This document shows positions 45,042 through 54,409 of a stretch of 64,000 nucleotides of DNA, one piece after another (position 1 is the stretch's first letter; the number at the start of each line of letters is the position of its first letter). The notes under the pieces were generated by a model. That model was not told the DNA's origin. It did no database searches and worked only from the letters and a program-made list of their open reading frames with translations. The position numbers and the translations under genes are program-made. Source of the DNA: Lewinellaceae bacterium (GTDB taxonomy: Bacteria; Bacteroidota; Bacteroidia; Chitinophagales; Saprospiraceae); NCBI GenBank assembly GCA_020636005.1, contig JACJYR010000001.1:3414501-3478500 (forward strand), written 5' to 3'.

Positions 45042-47810
45042 ATGATTCGAAAAAGCACCCTTCCCAGGTTAACGGCCTTCCTCCTATTTGTTTGCCTGGC
45101 CTATTCTCCTTTTGCTCAAAACACTGCCAAGAAAGACGCCCAACTGCCCGAAGGCATCGAAAAAGTGACCTCCGTGGAAGGCATTACCGAGTACCACCTG
45201 AAAAGCAACGGGCTTAAAATCCTGCTCTTCCCAGACATGTCCAAGCCCACCATCACGGTCAACATGACCTACCTGGTGGGAAGCCGCCACGAAGGCTATG
45301 GTGAAACAGGCATGGCGCACCTGCTGGAGCACATGGTGTTCAAAGGCACGCCGAACCACCCGAACATCCCGCAGGAACTCACCGAACATGGCGCCCGCCC
45401 AAATGGTACAACTTCGGATGATCGCACCAACTACTTTGAGATCTTCAATGCCACAGATGAAAACCTGATATGGGCGCTTGATATGGAGAGCGACCGCATG
45501 GTCAATTCTTTCATCGCCAAAAAGGACTTGGAAAGCGAAATGACCGTCGTGCGCAACGAATTTGAAAGGGGAGAAAACGATCCCTCTGGCGTGCTCATGG
45601 AGCGTGTCATGTCCACCGCCTACCTCTGGCATAACTACGGCAACACCACCATTGGCTCCCGTGCGGACATCGAAAATGTGCCGATTGAGCATCTACAAGC
45701 TTTTTATAAAAAATACTACCAGCCTGACAATGCCGTATTGGTGGTGGCTGGCAAGATTGACGAAGAAAAAACGCTGGGCCTGATAAAGGAAAAGTTTGGA
45801 AGGATTCCCAGGCCAACCCGGGAACTCATCCCTACCTATACCAAAGAACCTACCCAGGACGGCGAGCGCAACGTCACCCTGAAAAGGGTAGGAGACGTCC
45901 AGGTGGTATCCTGCATGTACCATACCCCACCTGGTGCCCACCCGGAATATGCTGCCGTGGCCGTGCTGGACGAAGTGCTGACGGCAGAACCTGCAGGGCG
46001 ACTCTACAAGGCCTTGGTCGAAACCAAAAAAGCGTCCAATGTTTCCTCCTTTGCCCCTGCCTTGAAGGAAGGCGGTTTTATGTATATCAGCGCAGACGTG
46101 CGCATGGAAAATTCGCTGGCCGAAGCAGAAGATATTCTTTTGAAAACAATGGACGACCTGGCTGCCAACCCGCCGACTGCCGAAGAGGTGGACAGGGCCA
46201 AAAAGCGCATCCTGAAAAACTGGGAACTGGGCTTTAAAAGCTCCGCTTCCGTAGGCCTGCGGGCCAGCGGCTACATCGCCATGGGGGATTGGAGACTGGC
46301 ATTCCTCTTCCGCGATAACGTAGAAGCCGTGACGACCGAGGACGTGGCAAAAGTGGCCAAAAAATACTTCAAGCCCTCCAACCGCACCGTCGGCCTCTTC
46401 ATCCCGGACAAATCGCCAGACCGCGCCGAGATACCCGACGCACCCAACCTCGAAGACCTCCTGGCCAACTACAAAGGCAAGGAAGCCATCGCAGAAGGTG
46501 AAAATTTTGACCCCTCGCCCAAAAATATCGAAGACCGCACTACCAGGGGGGAAGCTAAAGACAAAGGCATTGAGTTTGCCTTTTTGCCAAAAGAAACCAG
46601 GGGCAACGCCGTCTCCGCCCGCATGACGCTCCGCTTTGGCGACGTGAACAGCCTGAAAGGGCAAGACGTAGCAGCCCAGTTTGCCGCCCAGATGCTCGAC
46701 AAAGGCACGGCCAACCTGAGCCGCCAGCAGGTACAGGACGAGCTGGATCGCCTGAAAGCAAGGGTGAACATCTTTGGTGGTTCAAGTTCTGTCAACGTCA
46801 TCATTGATACGGAAAATGAGACCATGGACGACGTGATGCACCTGGTGGCAGATATGATGAAGAACCCATCTTTCTCGCAGGAGGAGTTTGAAAAACTGAA
46901 AGAGGAACAGCTTGCCGGTCTTGAATCGCAGCGCAGCGAGCCGAGGGCCATTGCCAGCAATACCTACCAGCGCCTGATGAACCCTTATCCAAAAGGCGAT
47001 CCCCGCTACGTGATGACGTTTGACGAAGAGGCGGAAGCCATCAAAAAGCTGACCCTGGAGGAGGTGAAGGATTTTTACAAGAAATTCTACGGCACCACAG
47101 ATGCCACCGTGGCACTGGTTGGCGACTTTGATGAGGCGGCTGTCAAAAAGGTGGTATTGGATGAATTCAGCAACTGGAAAAGCGCATCTGGTTACACCCG
47201 CATCCCTAATCCGTACATGGACATCAAGCCGAAAAACGAGTCCATCCAAACGCCTGACAAGGCGAACGCCATGTTCATTGCCGGTATGCCGCTCAATATC
47301 AGCGATAATGACCCCGACTACCCAGCTTTGGTGATGGGCAATTTCATGCTCGGCGGCGGTTTCCTCAATTCCCGTCTGGCGGTTCGTATCCGCCAAAAAG
47401 AAGGGCTCAGCTACGGCGTGGGATCCGGCCTCAATGCCAGTGCCTACGAGAAGGCGGGCAGCTTCACGGCATACGCTATTTATGCACCAGAAAATGTGGA
47501 GAAACTGGAGGCGGCCATTAAGGAAGAAATTGAAAAAGTAAGGAAAGACGGCTTTACTGCCGAAGAATTGGAAGCCGCCAAAACCGGCTACATCCAGAAC
47601 CGTGGCATGAGTCGTGCCGACGACCGGAGCCTCTCAGGCACCCTGAACAGCTACCTCGACCTGGATCGCACCCTGCTATGGGACGCCGCACTGGAAGAAA
47701 AAATCATGAAACTAACGCCTGCGCAGATCAATACCGCCATGAAGAAATACATTGACCCGGCAAAATTGGTGATTGTGAAGGCGGGCGATTTCAAGAAAGC
47801 AGAACCTTGA
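45042..47810 (+). CDS. M16-family zinc metallopeptidase (two-domain, secreted)
   Basis: About 922 aa from the ATG at 45042 (signal MIRKSTLPRLTAFLLFVCLAYSPFAQ); an upstream in-frame ATG at 44886 would place the signal internally. The N-terminal half has the inverted zinc motif HLLEH (His93, Glu96, His97) in GMAHLLEHMVFKGT and a downstream acidic ligand region (RNEFERGENDPSGV). The C-terminal half is the inactive M16 repeat (EEFSN..., GMPLN, LGGGFLNSRLAVRIRQKEGLSYGVGSGL). Periplasmic or secreted pitrilysin-like peptidase that degrades peptides. A strong terminator follows 61 bases after the stop. Confidence 0.94.
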   Translation: MIRKSTLPRLTAFLLFVCLAYSPFAQNTAKKDAQLPEGIEKVTSVEGITEYHLKSNGLKILLFPDMSKPTITVNMTYLVGSRHEGYGETGMAHLLEHMVFKGTPNHPNIPQELTEHGARPNGTTSDDRTNYFEIFNATDENLIWALDMESDRMVNSFIAKKDLESEMTVVRNEFERGENDPSGVLMERVMSTAYLWHNYGNTTIGSRADIENVPIEHLQAFYKKYYQPDNAVLVVAGKIDEEKTLGLIKEKFGRIPRPTRELIPTYTKEPTQDGERNVTLKRVGDVQVVSCMYHTPPGAHPEYAAVAVLDEVLTAEPAGRLYKALVETKKASNVSSFAPALKEGGFMYISADVRMENSLAEAEDILLKTMDDLAANPPTAEEVDRAKKRILKNWELGFKSSASVGLRASGYIAMGDWRLAFLFRDNVEAVTTEDVAKVAKKYFKPSNRTVGLFIPDKSPDRAEIPDAPNLEDLLANYKGKEAIAEGENFDPSPKNIEDRTTRGEAKDKGIEFAFLPKETRGNAVSARMTLRFGDVNSLKGQDVAAQFAAQMLDKGTANLSRQQVQDELDRLKARVNIFGGSSSVNVIIDTENETMDDVMHLVADMMKNPSFSQEEFEKLKEEQLAGLESQRSEPRAIASNTYQRLMNPYPKGDPRYVMTFDEEAEAIKKLTLEEVKDFYKKFYGTTDATVALVGDFDEAAVKKVVLDEFSNWKSASGYTRIPNPYMDIKPKNESIQTPDKANAMFIAGMPLNISDNDPDYPALVMGNFMLGGGFLNSRLAVRIRQKEGLSYGVGSGLNASAYEKAGSFTAYAIYAPENVEKLEAAIKEEIEKVRKDGFTAEELEAAKTGYIQNRGMSRADDRSLSGTLNSYLDLDRTLLWDAALEEKIMKLTPAQINTAMKKYIDPAKLVIVKAGDFKKAEP

Positions 47811-47871
47811 TTTAAGTTCTCAGCTCAACAATTCACAGTCTTCTGTTCGACAGTCACATTGTATAAAAAAC

Positions 47872-47902
47872 AAAACCGCCGATCGTTTGCATCGGCGGTT
47901 TT
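47872..47902 (+). terminator. Intrinsic terminator of the M16 peptidase gene
   Basis: AAAACCGCCGAT and ATCGGCGGTTTT make a perfect 12-bp stem around a 7-base loop, with a T-rich downstream side. Confidence 0.9.
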
Positions 47903-47913
47903 GCTTTTGCTAA

Positions 47914-48096
47914 AAATGCTTCTTTCCCTTCAAGGAGCCGGATAATTTGGTGCAAAATGCGCAGGCTTTGGCGCTATTGCTGGCGGATGAAAACTTGCAA
48001 GGGAAGTTGGCGGAAAATGCAGCGGAGACTTCCAAGGGTTTGACCTGGGAGGAAAGGGCAGGGAAGTTTATGGCGTGGGTGCGGGGGAAGTGGTGA
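47914..48096 (+). pseudogene. Remnant of a glycosyltransferase C-terminus
   Basis: A frame without start reads CFFPFKEPDNLVQNAQALALLL, ADENLQGKLAENAAETSK and GLTWEERAGKF, ending at a TGA (48096). This matches the usual C-terminal pattern of family-1/4 glycosyltransferases (FPPxxPxxLAxALxxLLxDxELRxxLAENAxExxxxFTWExxA). No N-terminal part is present, so it is a decayed fragment. Confidence 0.65.
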
Positions 48097-48321
48097 GATT
48101 TATACCTGTAAGATTAGCGCTTTTTGTTTTTTGATGGAGGTGACGAAACATAAATCAGTAAATTTTATTGAGTAAATTTCCTGTTTTTGTACATATTTAA
48201 CACCCCTTATTGGGAATACACAATTCTTACTTTAACCGCAGTGAAGACACCAAAGAAAAGCGTTTTTTTGTGTAAGCTTAAACCGCTTATCCCTCTTTGC
48301 TATCCATCAATAATTGCATAA

Positions 48322-49701
48322 CTATCCCACAAACCCCCGCTTTATCTCCAACTTCTTCATCTTCGAGTTCAGCGTAGTGGGTGGCACGCCCAATAATTCT
48401 GCTGCACCTCCCGGGCCCCATATCTTGCCATTGCATTTTTTTAAAACGTCCAATATGTGATCCCGCTCGTTTTCGTCAATGGTTTTGATGCGAAAATCTT
48501 CCTGGGGTAGCGTTTTAGTGGCCTGGACGGCTGGCAACAGGTAGATTTCTTTGACGACCGTCCCTTTCGTTAACAGGATGCTCCGCTCCAGTAAATGTTC
48601 CAATTCCCGGATATTGCCGGGCCAGTTGTAGGCGGAGAGTTCCTCCAATACTTTTGAGGAAATATCGGTGATATTTTTCCCGATTTTACGGGCATATCGG
48701 CTGGTAAAATGGAAGGCCAGCAAAGGGACATCTTCCTTGCGTTCCCGCAGGGGCGGCAGCGTGAGGGGGAACACGTTGAGGCGGTAGTACAAGTCCAGGC
48801 GGAAACGGCCTTCTGCTATTTCCTTTTCGAGGTTGCGGTTGGTGGCGGCAATGATGCGGACGTCTATTTTAATGGGCGATTTTCCTCCGATGCGTTCGAT
48901 TTCTTTTTCCTGTAAAACACGGAGTATTTTAACCTGCATATCCAACGGCATTTCACCGATTTCATCCAAAAGAATGGTGCCGCCAGCTGCCTGTTCGAAT
49001 TTGCCAACCCGCTTTTCCACAGCACCCGTAAAAGCGCCCTTTTCATGTCCGAACAACTCCGATTCCACCAAATTGGCCGGCAATGCAGCACAGTTTATTT
49101 TGACAAATGGTTTGGTACGGCGGTTGGAAAGCAGGTGCAGGCAATTGGCGATTTGCTCCTTACCGGTGCCACTTTCTCCGAGAATCAGTACAGAGGCATC
49201 CGTTGGGGCTACTTGTTCGACTTGTTCCAAGACCGTCATCAGGGCAGCGCTTTTGCCGATGATGTTTTCGAATTTGTTGTCCCCAATAGCAGTTGGTTTT
49301 TGATTCCCTTTTACGGAGGCCAGTTCCATGCGGTGTTCATAACGGTACCACGCAATGTCGAGAGCAATGAGCAGGTCTTTTTCCCGAAAAGGTTTTACCA
49401 AAAAACCATATGGCTCGGTGGCTTTGGCGGTTTCCAAAATACTCCGGCTGGAATGGGCAGAGAGGTAAACAAAGGCGATTTGTTCTTTCCGCAATTGCAT
49501 GGCAAGGTCAATGCCGCTCAACCTGCCTTTCAGTTGGATATCGAGCAGGACGAGGTCTGGTTTCTCCTGTTTTATCAGCGTTTGCGCATCTGGCACCGAA
49601 TCGGCGATTCCGCAAATGGCATAGCCCGCTCTTGATAACACGTAGCGGAGGTCGTTGGCCACGATGAATTCATCTTCTACGATCAGGATTTTTTTGCCCA
49701 T
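48322..49701 (-). CDS. Sigma-54-dependent response regulator (NtrC type)
   Basis: A 459-aa activator: receiver domain (1-120, phospho-acceptor Asp54 in LVLLDIQLKG), AAA+ domain (about 145-375; Walker A GESGTGKE 175-182, GAFTGA at 222-227 for sigma-54 contact, ILLDEIGEMPLDMQ Walker B, arginine-finger region RFRLDLYYRLNVFPLTLPPLRER) and a C-terminal Fis-type HTH (about 415-455). It activates sigma-54 promoters from upstream sites. The next minus-strand gene upstream is a histidine kinase gutted by a large deletion; an intact, related kinase lies at 54410-56662. A palindromic element plus sigma-54-like promoter occurs twice in the hydrolase cluster and is the likely target. Confidence 0.94.
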   Translation of the reverse strand: MGKKILIVEDEFIVANDLRYVLSRAGYAICGIADSVPDAQTLIKQEKPDLVLLDIQLKGRLSGIDLAMQLRKEQIAFVYLSAHSSRSILETAKATEPYGFLVKPFREKDLLIALDIAWYRYEHRMELASVKGNQKPTAIGDNKFENIIGKSAALMTVLEQVEQVAPTDASVLILGESGTGKEQIANCLHLLSNRRTKPFVKINCAALPANLVESELFGHEKGAFTGAVEKRVGKFEQAAGGTILLDEIGEMPLDMQVKILRVLQEKEIERIGGKSPIKIDVRIIAATNRNLEKEIAEGRFRLDLYYRLNVFPLTLPPLRERKEDVPLLAFHFTSRYARKIGKNITDISSKVLEELSAYNWPGNIRELEHLLERSILLTKGTVVKEIYLLPAVQATKTLPQEDFRIKTIDENERDHILDVLKKCNGKIWGPGGAAELLGVPPTTLNSKMKKLEIKRGFVG

Positions 49702-49747
49702 TGTTTTTTTTTAAGAAACCTATTAGCACTCGACGTGATAACAAGTC

Positions 49748-50336
49748 TTACATATTTTCCATCATAAAGCCGGATTTATCGGCCAGCATTATTTCAAACC
49801 TGGCACTGACAGTTAATCCTTTTCCACTTTTTAAGTCAAAAAGCCCGTGCAGTCTAGCGAATCCGCACATCGTTGGTTTCATTGCTACGGAACATCCACC
49901 TACTTATGTTAAAATAAGCTGCTGCCATTTCCCGCTTATCATTTCGCTGCTGGATTTTTTGAACTACTTGTTGAAAAAATGCCCTCCCCTGGTCAACTTC
50001 GTTTTTTTCAAAATGGCACAACGCCAGCAACCAGTCGCATTCCTCCATCCATTTTTCTGAGCCTAAAGACTCGCTCAACTGGTGAGCTTTCCGAACAAAA
50101 TATAGAGCGCTGTCCAAGTCCACTTGCAGTTCGTCAGGCTTGAACAGGTAATGTTTCGCCAGTTCTATCAACAATTTAACTTGATTCGTATCGGGCGTAG
50201 TCTCCCGGAGCATTCCCAGCAGTCGGACCCAATTGTCAACCTGCTGTGCCTGTACCGCCAGCAGAGTGGACAAGAAAAGCAATGCACAAAATATCCATTG
50301 CGGCAAGGCGGTATGTGGGAGGTGGTGATTGTTCAT
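49748..50336 (-). pseudogene. Sensor histidine kinase with large internal deletion
   Basis: The first 160 codons from 50336 encode a signal peptide and TPR-type start (LLIELAKHYLFKPDELQVDLDSALYFVRKAHQLSESLGSEKWMEE), close to the start of the intact kinase at 54410-56662 (LLLELCSYYLARPEDFKPDLDSALYYSQQ). The frame stops at 49854-49856. One frame over, LHGLFDLKSGKGLTVSARFE runs to a TAA at 49748, matching the kinase's C-terminal LQGNFELTNEKGLTVTVTFE. Around 560 residues (TPR, transmembrane, His-kinase core) are missing. It was probably the original partner of the adjacent response regulator. Confidence 0.8.
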
Positions 50337-50382
50337 TGGTTTGGTGGTATCTCAAATTATCATGCTGAAAAAGTTTTTATAG

Positions 50383-50850
50383 TTAAACACCATCTTCCTC
50401 CGCCAAGCCTTTCAACAGGTTGAAATGTGAGACTTCGGTGCGGAGCAGTGCGATAAGTTCGGCTTCGGAAGGGAGATAAAGCAGGTAACGGGCGGCTTCC
50501 TCTTTGACCCGGAGCAGGCTGCGGTAGTGGGTCCAGGACAATTCTGAACGCAGCGCGTTCAAAATTGGAAAAGCGGCATAAAACTGCCGGCAGTAGTACA
50601 AAGTACGTTCATTATAGGTCTTGCCAAAATCATCTATCAGCCTGGAAGCCAGCGATTTGATGGTTTGCTCGCCATAACTCGCCCGTTCTTCCCCGTTTTG
50701 TTCTTCCTCAAAAATCAGCTTGCCTACTTGCCAATGGGCAGTCACCATGTGGACATGCACCGCCCTGTACGCCCGGTTCCTTGCTTCGAGCAGAATAGCT
50801 TTCACTTGTTCATAGAGCTTGTAGATAGAGGGTTCGATTTCTTTTTTCAT
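50383..50850 (-). CDS. DUF1016 N-terminal domain protein (truncated YhcG-like)
   Basis: About 155 aa from the ATG at 50850 (MKKEIEPSIYKLYEQVKAILLEARNRAYRAVHVHMVTAHWQVGKLI). The N-terminal DUF1016 block is intact: GEERASYGEQTIKSLASRLIDDFGKTYNERTLYYCRQFY and SELSWTHYRSLLRVKEEAARY. The PD-(D/E)XK nuclease half found in full-length (~340 aa) YhcG/PDDEXK proteins is missing; the end (LPSEAELIALLRTEVSHFNLLKGLAEEDGV) does not match it. It is likely a partial form, perhaps still DNA-binding or non-catalytic. Confidence 0.8.
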   Translation of the reverse strand: MKKEIEPSIYKLYEQVKAILLEARNRAYRAVHVHMVTAHWQVGKLIFEEEQNGEERASYGEQTIKSLASRLIDDFGKTYNERTLYYCRQFYAAFPILNALRSELSWTHYRSLLRVKEEAARYLLYLPSEAELIALLRTEVSHFNLLKGLAEEDGV

Positions 50851-51000
50851 GGCAGTTCTTTCAATAGTTTGTTCAATTCTTTCTTTGTTGAGGCTTTGTC
50901 CTGCTTTCAGCATGATTCTCTGAGCCGAAGAGATGGGCTGATATATGTGAAAACAAGGGCAAGATACATTCTAAATCAGACTTTTCCATTGTACCAAAAA

Positions 51001-51049
51001 CACAACGGTATTTCGTTGCCACTGCCGTTGAACAACGAAATACCATTGC
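51001..51049 (+). promoter_or_regulatory. Palindromic upstream element, site A
   Basis: Contains GGTATTTCGTTG and CAACGAAATACC, a perfect 12-bp inverted pair around 13 bases, with the core CGTTGAACAACG inside the right half. A second copy at 56762-56810 agrees at about 75% of positions over the whole stretch, including the identical 18-base core CGTTGAACAACGAAATA. The copies differ in the outer arms. I propose this as the binding site of the sigma-54 activator at 48322. Confidence 0.6.
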
Positions 51050-51101
51050 CATTTTTTGACCAGAAAAAACGTAAAAAGCAGGCAATCAACGAGATATATT
51101 T

Positions 51102-51118
51102 TTGGCACTGCAATGGCT
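51102..51118 (+). promoter_or_regulatory. Sigma-54-like promoter A
   Basis: TTGGCACTGCAATGGCT carries the -24 element TTGGCAC and the -12 GC at the correct spacing (GG at 51104-51105, GC 10 bases later); only one core base of -12 (TGGC for TTGC) differs from consensus. GG starts exactly 55 bases after site A. It faces the hydrolase-fragment gene at 51285. Confidence 0.55.
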
Positions 51119-51284
51119 TCTTTGTAAAACACAGCACCCAAAAAAACAATCCCAATCAAATTTTCACACCATTTTATTCCACTGTTAAAACCATCCCATG
51201 TGCATGGACGAACCAACACTTTGGCAGGTATTGATACCCGCTGGAGCGAATCCTTTTATTCTATAACTTTTAAATACAACCATT

Positions 51285-51488
51285 ATGATGACTGTAGAAA
51301 CCTCTCCCGTTGTTGACTACAAAAACGACCCCCGGCTTTCCAATGAAACACGGGTTTTCCTGAAAGCACTGAACTCCACAGGCGGCCCGCCGCTGGAAAG
51401 CTTGTCCCCATTGGAAGCCCGTAAAGTGCTGGTGAACGCCCAGGCTTCCGTCAAAGTGGACTTGTCCGGCATCGAAGAATCGGAATAA
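51285..51488 (+). pseudogene. N-terminal fragment of an alpha/beta hydrolase
   Basis: A 67-aa frame: NDPRLSNETRVFLKALNSTGGPPLESLSPLEARKVLVNAQASVKVDLSGIEESE. This is the N-terminal extension typical of HSL-type (acetyl-hydrolase) proteins (DPxxxxFLxxLxxxGGPPLxxLSPxEAR), cut before the HGGG and GxSxG catalytic parts. It is the first open frame after promoter A. A small stand-alone role is possible, but a truncated esterase is the simpler view. Confidence 0.7.
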
Positions 51489-51636
51489 ACCATTCTCACT
51501 GGCTTTTTGAAAAAACCGTTCAGGAATCCTTTGCCCAGGTTCAAAATTTAACAGGCATATATTTCAATTATATCTCGAATAGCTGGGATATATTAAAACA
51601 CATCAAATCACATTTATCCTTTTAAAAATAAATACA

Positions 51637-52572
51637 ATGGGACATTCAAAATCATTTTCCAAAGCGCATATCAGCGATAACGATGAAACAAAAGTTATCG
51701 AACTGAAAACGGACGAAACCAATGCAACAAATTCCAAAACCCAGTTTGCGGAAACAGGCGGACGGAAAATCGCCTACCGCTCCATTGGCCAAGGCAAACC
51801 CATGATCCTATGCCAGCGTTTCCGGGGCAATTTGGACGATTGGGACCCTTCATTCCTGAATGCATTGGCGAAACATTTCAACGTCATCACCTTTGATTAC
51901 ACGGGTTTTGCATCTTCGACAGGCACGCCGCCTGAAAACATACTGGATTTTGCAAAGGATGTAAAAGATTTGGCCGGAGCACTTAAGTTAAAAAAGATTA
52001 TGGTGGGCGGCTGGTCTTTTGGCGGCTGTGTGGCACAAATTGTTGCCACTGAATTTCCTGACATGGTCTCCCAATTAATATTGATGGGAACCCGCCCGCC
52101 GGGCCAAGTCAACCATCCGATGGAAGATATATTTCTTAAAACAGCCTATAAACCGCAGAATGATTTTGAAGATGAGGTCATTCTGTTTTTTGAGCCAGCT
52201 TCGAAGGCAAGCAGGGCCGCTGCAAAATCCAGCCAGAAGCGCATGGCAAAAAGAACCACGGATAAGGATATCCCCGTGGAACAGGACCTTTGGCAATTTT
52301 ATGGGAAGGGCATGGAAGATTTTGGTAATGATGCATACAATGCTCTGCAAAAACTCACCAAAACAAAAATCCCAATACTGGTCATTACTGCCGACCATGA
52401 AATATGTTTTCCGCCCGAAAACTGGTTTGAACTGAACCGAAAACTCCCAACGGCACAAGTCATGGTTTTTCCGCAAGCCGGGCATGGGCCACACCATCAA
52501 TATCCAAAATTAATAGCCAGATATATCGCCAACTTTATTAAATACAATAAGAAGGCAGCCAAAGCAAATTAA
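51637..52572 (+). CDS. Alpha/beta hydrolase
   Basis: A 311-aa alpha/beta-fold hydrolase with a predicted triad Ser127 (GGWSFGG nucleophile elbow), Asp253 (ITADHE) and His283 (QAGHGPH). The first 35 residues are polar and lysine/threonine-rich with no signal peptide, so it is likely cytoplasmic. The fold start is GGRKIAYRSIGQGKPMILCQRFRG. The substrate is unknown. It precedes a second, exported hydrolase gene in the same direction. Confidence 0.9.
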   Translation: MGHSKSFSKAHISDNDETKVIELKTDETNATNSKTQFAETGGRKIAYRSIGQGKPMILCQRFRGNLDDWDPSFLNALAKHFNVITFDYTGFASSTGTPPENILDFAKDVKDLAGALKLKKIMVGGWSFGGCVAQIVATEFPDMVSQLILMGTRPPGQVNHPMEDIFLKTAYKPQNDFEDEVILFFEPASKASRAAAKSSQKRMAKRTTDKDIPVEQDLWQFYGKGMEDFGNDAYNALQKLTKTKIPILVITADHEICFPPENWFELNRKLPTAQVMVFPQAGHGPHHQYPKLIARYIANFIKYNKKAAKAN

Positions 52573-52750
52573 TCAGGCTCAGGAATAACTTATACCCTGC
52601 TCCAACAATTGGATAATGATTTCAGAAATCTGGTTTGACCACAGACAAGATTTATCATTCCTCATCACAATTCAATGATATGTGAGGCTTGACGATTGAA
52701 CCAATGTTGAGCAATCGTTATGTCCATATTGTTTTTAAAAATTTCAAAAA

Positions 52751-53539
52751 ATGAAAAAGCAGATTCTATTAAGAAATGCAAGCGTTGTTATTGCAAACAT
52801 TACCCTTTTTGCTATCCTTTATTTTACATCGGCAAATACTGCCTTTGCCCAAGCACCTGTAAAAAATATTGTGCTCGTTCATGGAGCCTTTACGGATGGT
52901 TCCGGCTGGGAAGGGGTCTATAAAATACTGAAAAAGAAAGGCTTCAACGTGAGTGTGGTCGGAAATCCAAATACCGGGCTTGATGATGATGTTGCTGCAA
53001 CAAAATTGGTGCTGGCCCGTCAGGATGGGCCAACAATCCTGGTTGGGCATTCTTATGGTGGCGCTATCATATCGGATGCCGGAAATGCCTCCAAAGTGGT
53101 AGGTCTTGTTTATATCGCTGCTTTTGTACCCGGGGCCGGCGAGACCCTTTTAGCTTTGGGCCAGTCTGGGCCACCTACCCCTAATTCAGGTATTTTGACT
53201 CCGCAAGATGGTTATATCTGGTATGACAAAGCCAAGTACCATTCTGGTTTTTGTGCCGATTTAGGTAAAAAGCAGGCAGAATTTATGGCCGACTCACAAA
53301 TACCTGTTGCCGCTTCTGTTTTCGGTGTTACCATCAACCAACCTGCCTGGAAAACAAAGCCGAGTTGGTATGTGGTAGCAGCGGAAGACCAAACCATCCC
53401 ACCGGACGGGCAGCGTTTTATGGCCAAGCGTGCCAGTTCAACAGTTACCGAAATCAAGGGCAGCCATGTCGTGTTCATTTCACAGCCAAAAGCGGTTGCA
53501 GATGTAATCGAAGCAGCGGCGAAAAATGCGTACAGGTAG
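52751..53539 (+). CDS. Secreted alpha/beta hydrolase
   Basis: A 262-aa protein with an N-terminal hydrophobic signal (ITLFAILYFTSANTAFAQ) and an alpha/beta-hydrolase core starting NIVLVHGAFTDGSGWEGVY. Predicted triad: Ser101 in LVGHSYGGAII, Asp in AAEDQTIPPDGQ and His in KGSHVVFISQP. Similar to the AB_hydrolase_6 group (salicylate esterase/hydroxynitrile lyase-like), periplasmic. The gene is 57 bases before the next hydrolase start. Confidence 0.92.
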   Translation: MKKQILLRNASVVIANITLFAILYFTSANTAFAQAPVKNIVLVHGAFTDGSGWEGVYKILKKKGFNVSVVGNPNTGLDDDVAATKLVLARQDGPTILVGHSYGGAIISDAGNASKVVGLVYIAAFVPGAGETLLALGQSGPPTPNSGILTPQDGYIWYDKAKYHSGFCADLGKKQAEFMADSQIPVAASVFGVTINQPAWKTKPSWYVVAAEDQTIPPDGQRFMAKRASSTVTEIKGSHVVFISQPKAVADVIEAAAKNAYR

Positions 53540-53596
53540 AAGGAATTGAACATATCCAAACGGGCTTCATGTCCTATCATTAAAAATTCACTAAAA

Positions 53597-54382
53597 ATGA
53601 AAAGCATACAATCTAAAACTGTCGTTTTCATCCATGGCGCATTTGTCAGCTATAAGGGCTGGGACCACTGGAAAGACTATTTTGAGAGCAAGTGCTACAA
53701 CACTTTTGCACCGCCCTGGCCCTACAAGGAAGCCGCCCCGGACGTGTTGCGAAGCCAGCATCCGAATTCTCCCATCGCTACGCTACGATTGGTGCAGTTG
53801 CTCAATCACTATGAGACTATTATTAAAAAATTGCCGGAAAAGCCCATCCTTATAGGGCATTCTTATGGCGGTTTGCTCACTCAATTGCTGGTAAACCGGG
53901 GACTCGCGGCAGCAGGCATCTGCATCCATCCTGTGCCGCCACAAGGGGTCATCCCGTATGAGTTTTCGTTTTTAAAGGCGGGATGGAGGAGCCTCGGTCT
54001 GTTCACTTCTACAAAAAAGGACTACCTGATGTCATTCAAAACCTGGCAATACGCTTTCACCAACGGCATGTCGCTGGCTGAGCAGAAGGAGTCCTATGAA
54101 ATGTCCGTTGTGCCGGAATCCAAGTTCTTGTCACGGGATGGGCTTTCCGCAGCAGCAAAAGTGGATTTCAAAAAACCGCACCCGCCGTTGCTTTTCATGG
54201 CAGGCACTGGCGACCATATCATGCCGTCAACGCTCACCTATCGTATTTTTAAAAAATACAGCAGGTACAAAGATTCGGTGACGGAATACAAGGAGTTCAA
54301 AGGCAAAAACCACTATGTGACTGGGCTTCCAAGTTGGAAGGAAAACGCCAATTATATCCTGAACTGGATTGATACCCATTAA
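53597..54382 (+). CDS. Alpha/beta hydrolase
   Basis: A 261-aa protein from the ATG at 53597 (MKSIQSKTVVFIHGAFVSYKGWDHW). Nucleophile elbow GHSYGGLLTQLL, acid region MAGTGDHIMP, His in FKGKNHYVTGLPSW. No signal peptide. It is paired with the preceding exported hydrolase and resembles the remnant at 56883-57032, whose C-terminal YVTGLP block it shares. It is convergent with the histidine kinase gene. Confidence 0.9.
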   Translation: MKSIQSKTVVFIHGAFVSYKGWDHWKDYFESKCYNTFAPPWPYKEAAPDVLRSQHPNSPIATLRLVQLLNHYETIIKKLPEKPILIGHSYGGLLTQLLVNRGLAAAGICIHPVPPQGVIPYEFSFLKAGWRSLGLFTSTKKDYLMSFKTWQYAFTNGMSLAEQKESYEMSVVPESKFLSRDGLSAAAKVDFKKPHPPLLFMAGTGDHIMPSTLTYRIFKKYSRYKDSVTEYKEFKGKNHYVTGLPSWKENANYILNWIDTH

Positions 54383-54409
54383 GCGTATAGTATAACAATC
54401 AGGTTGGTT

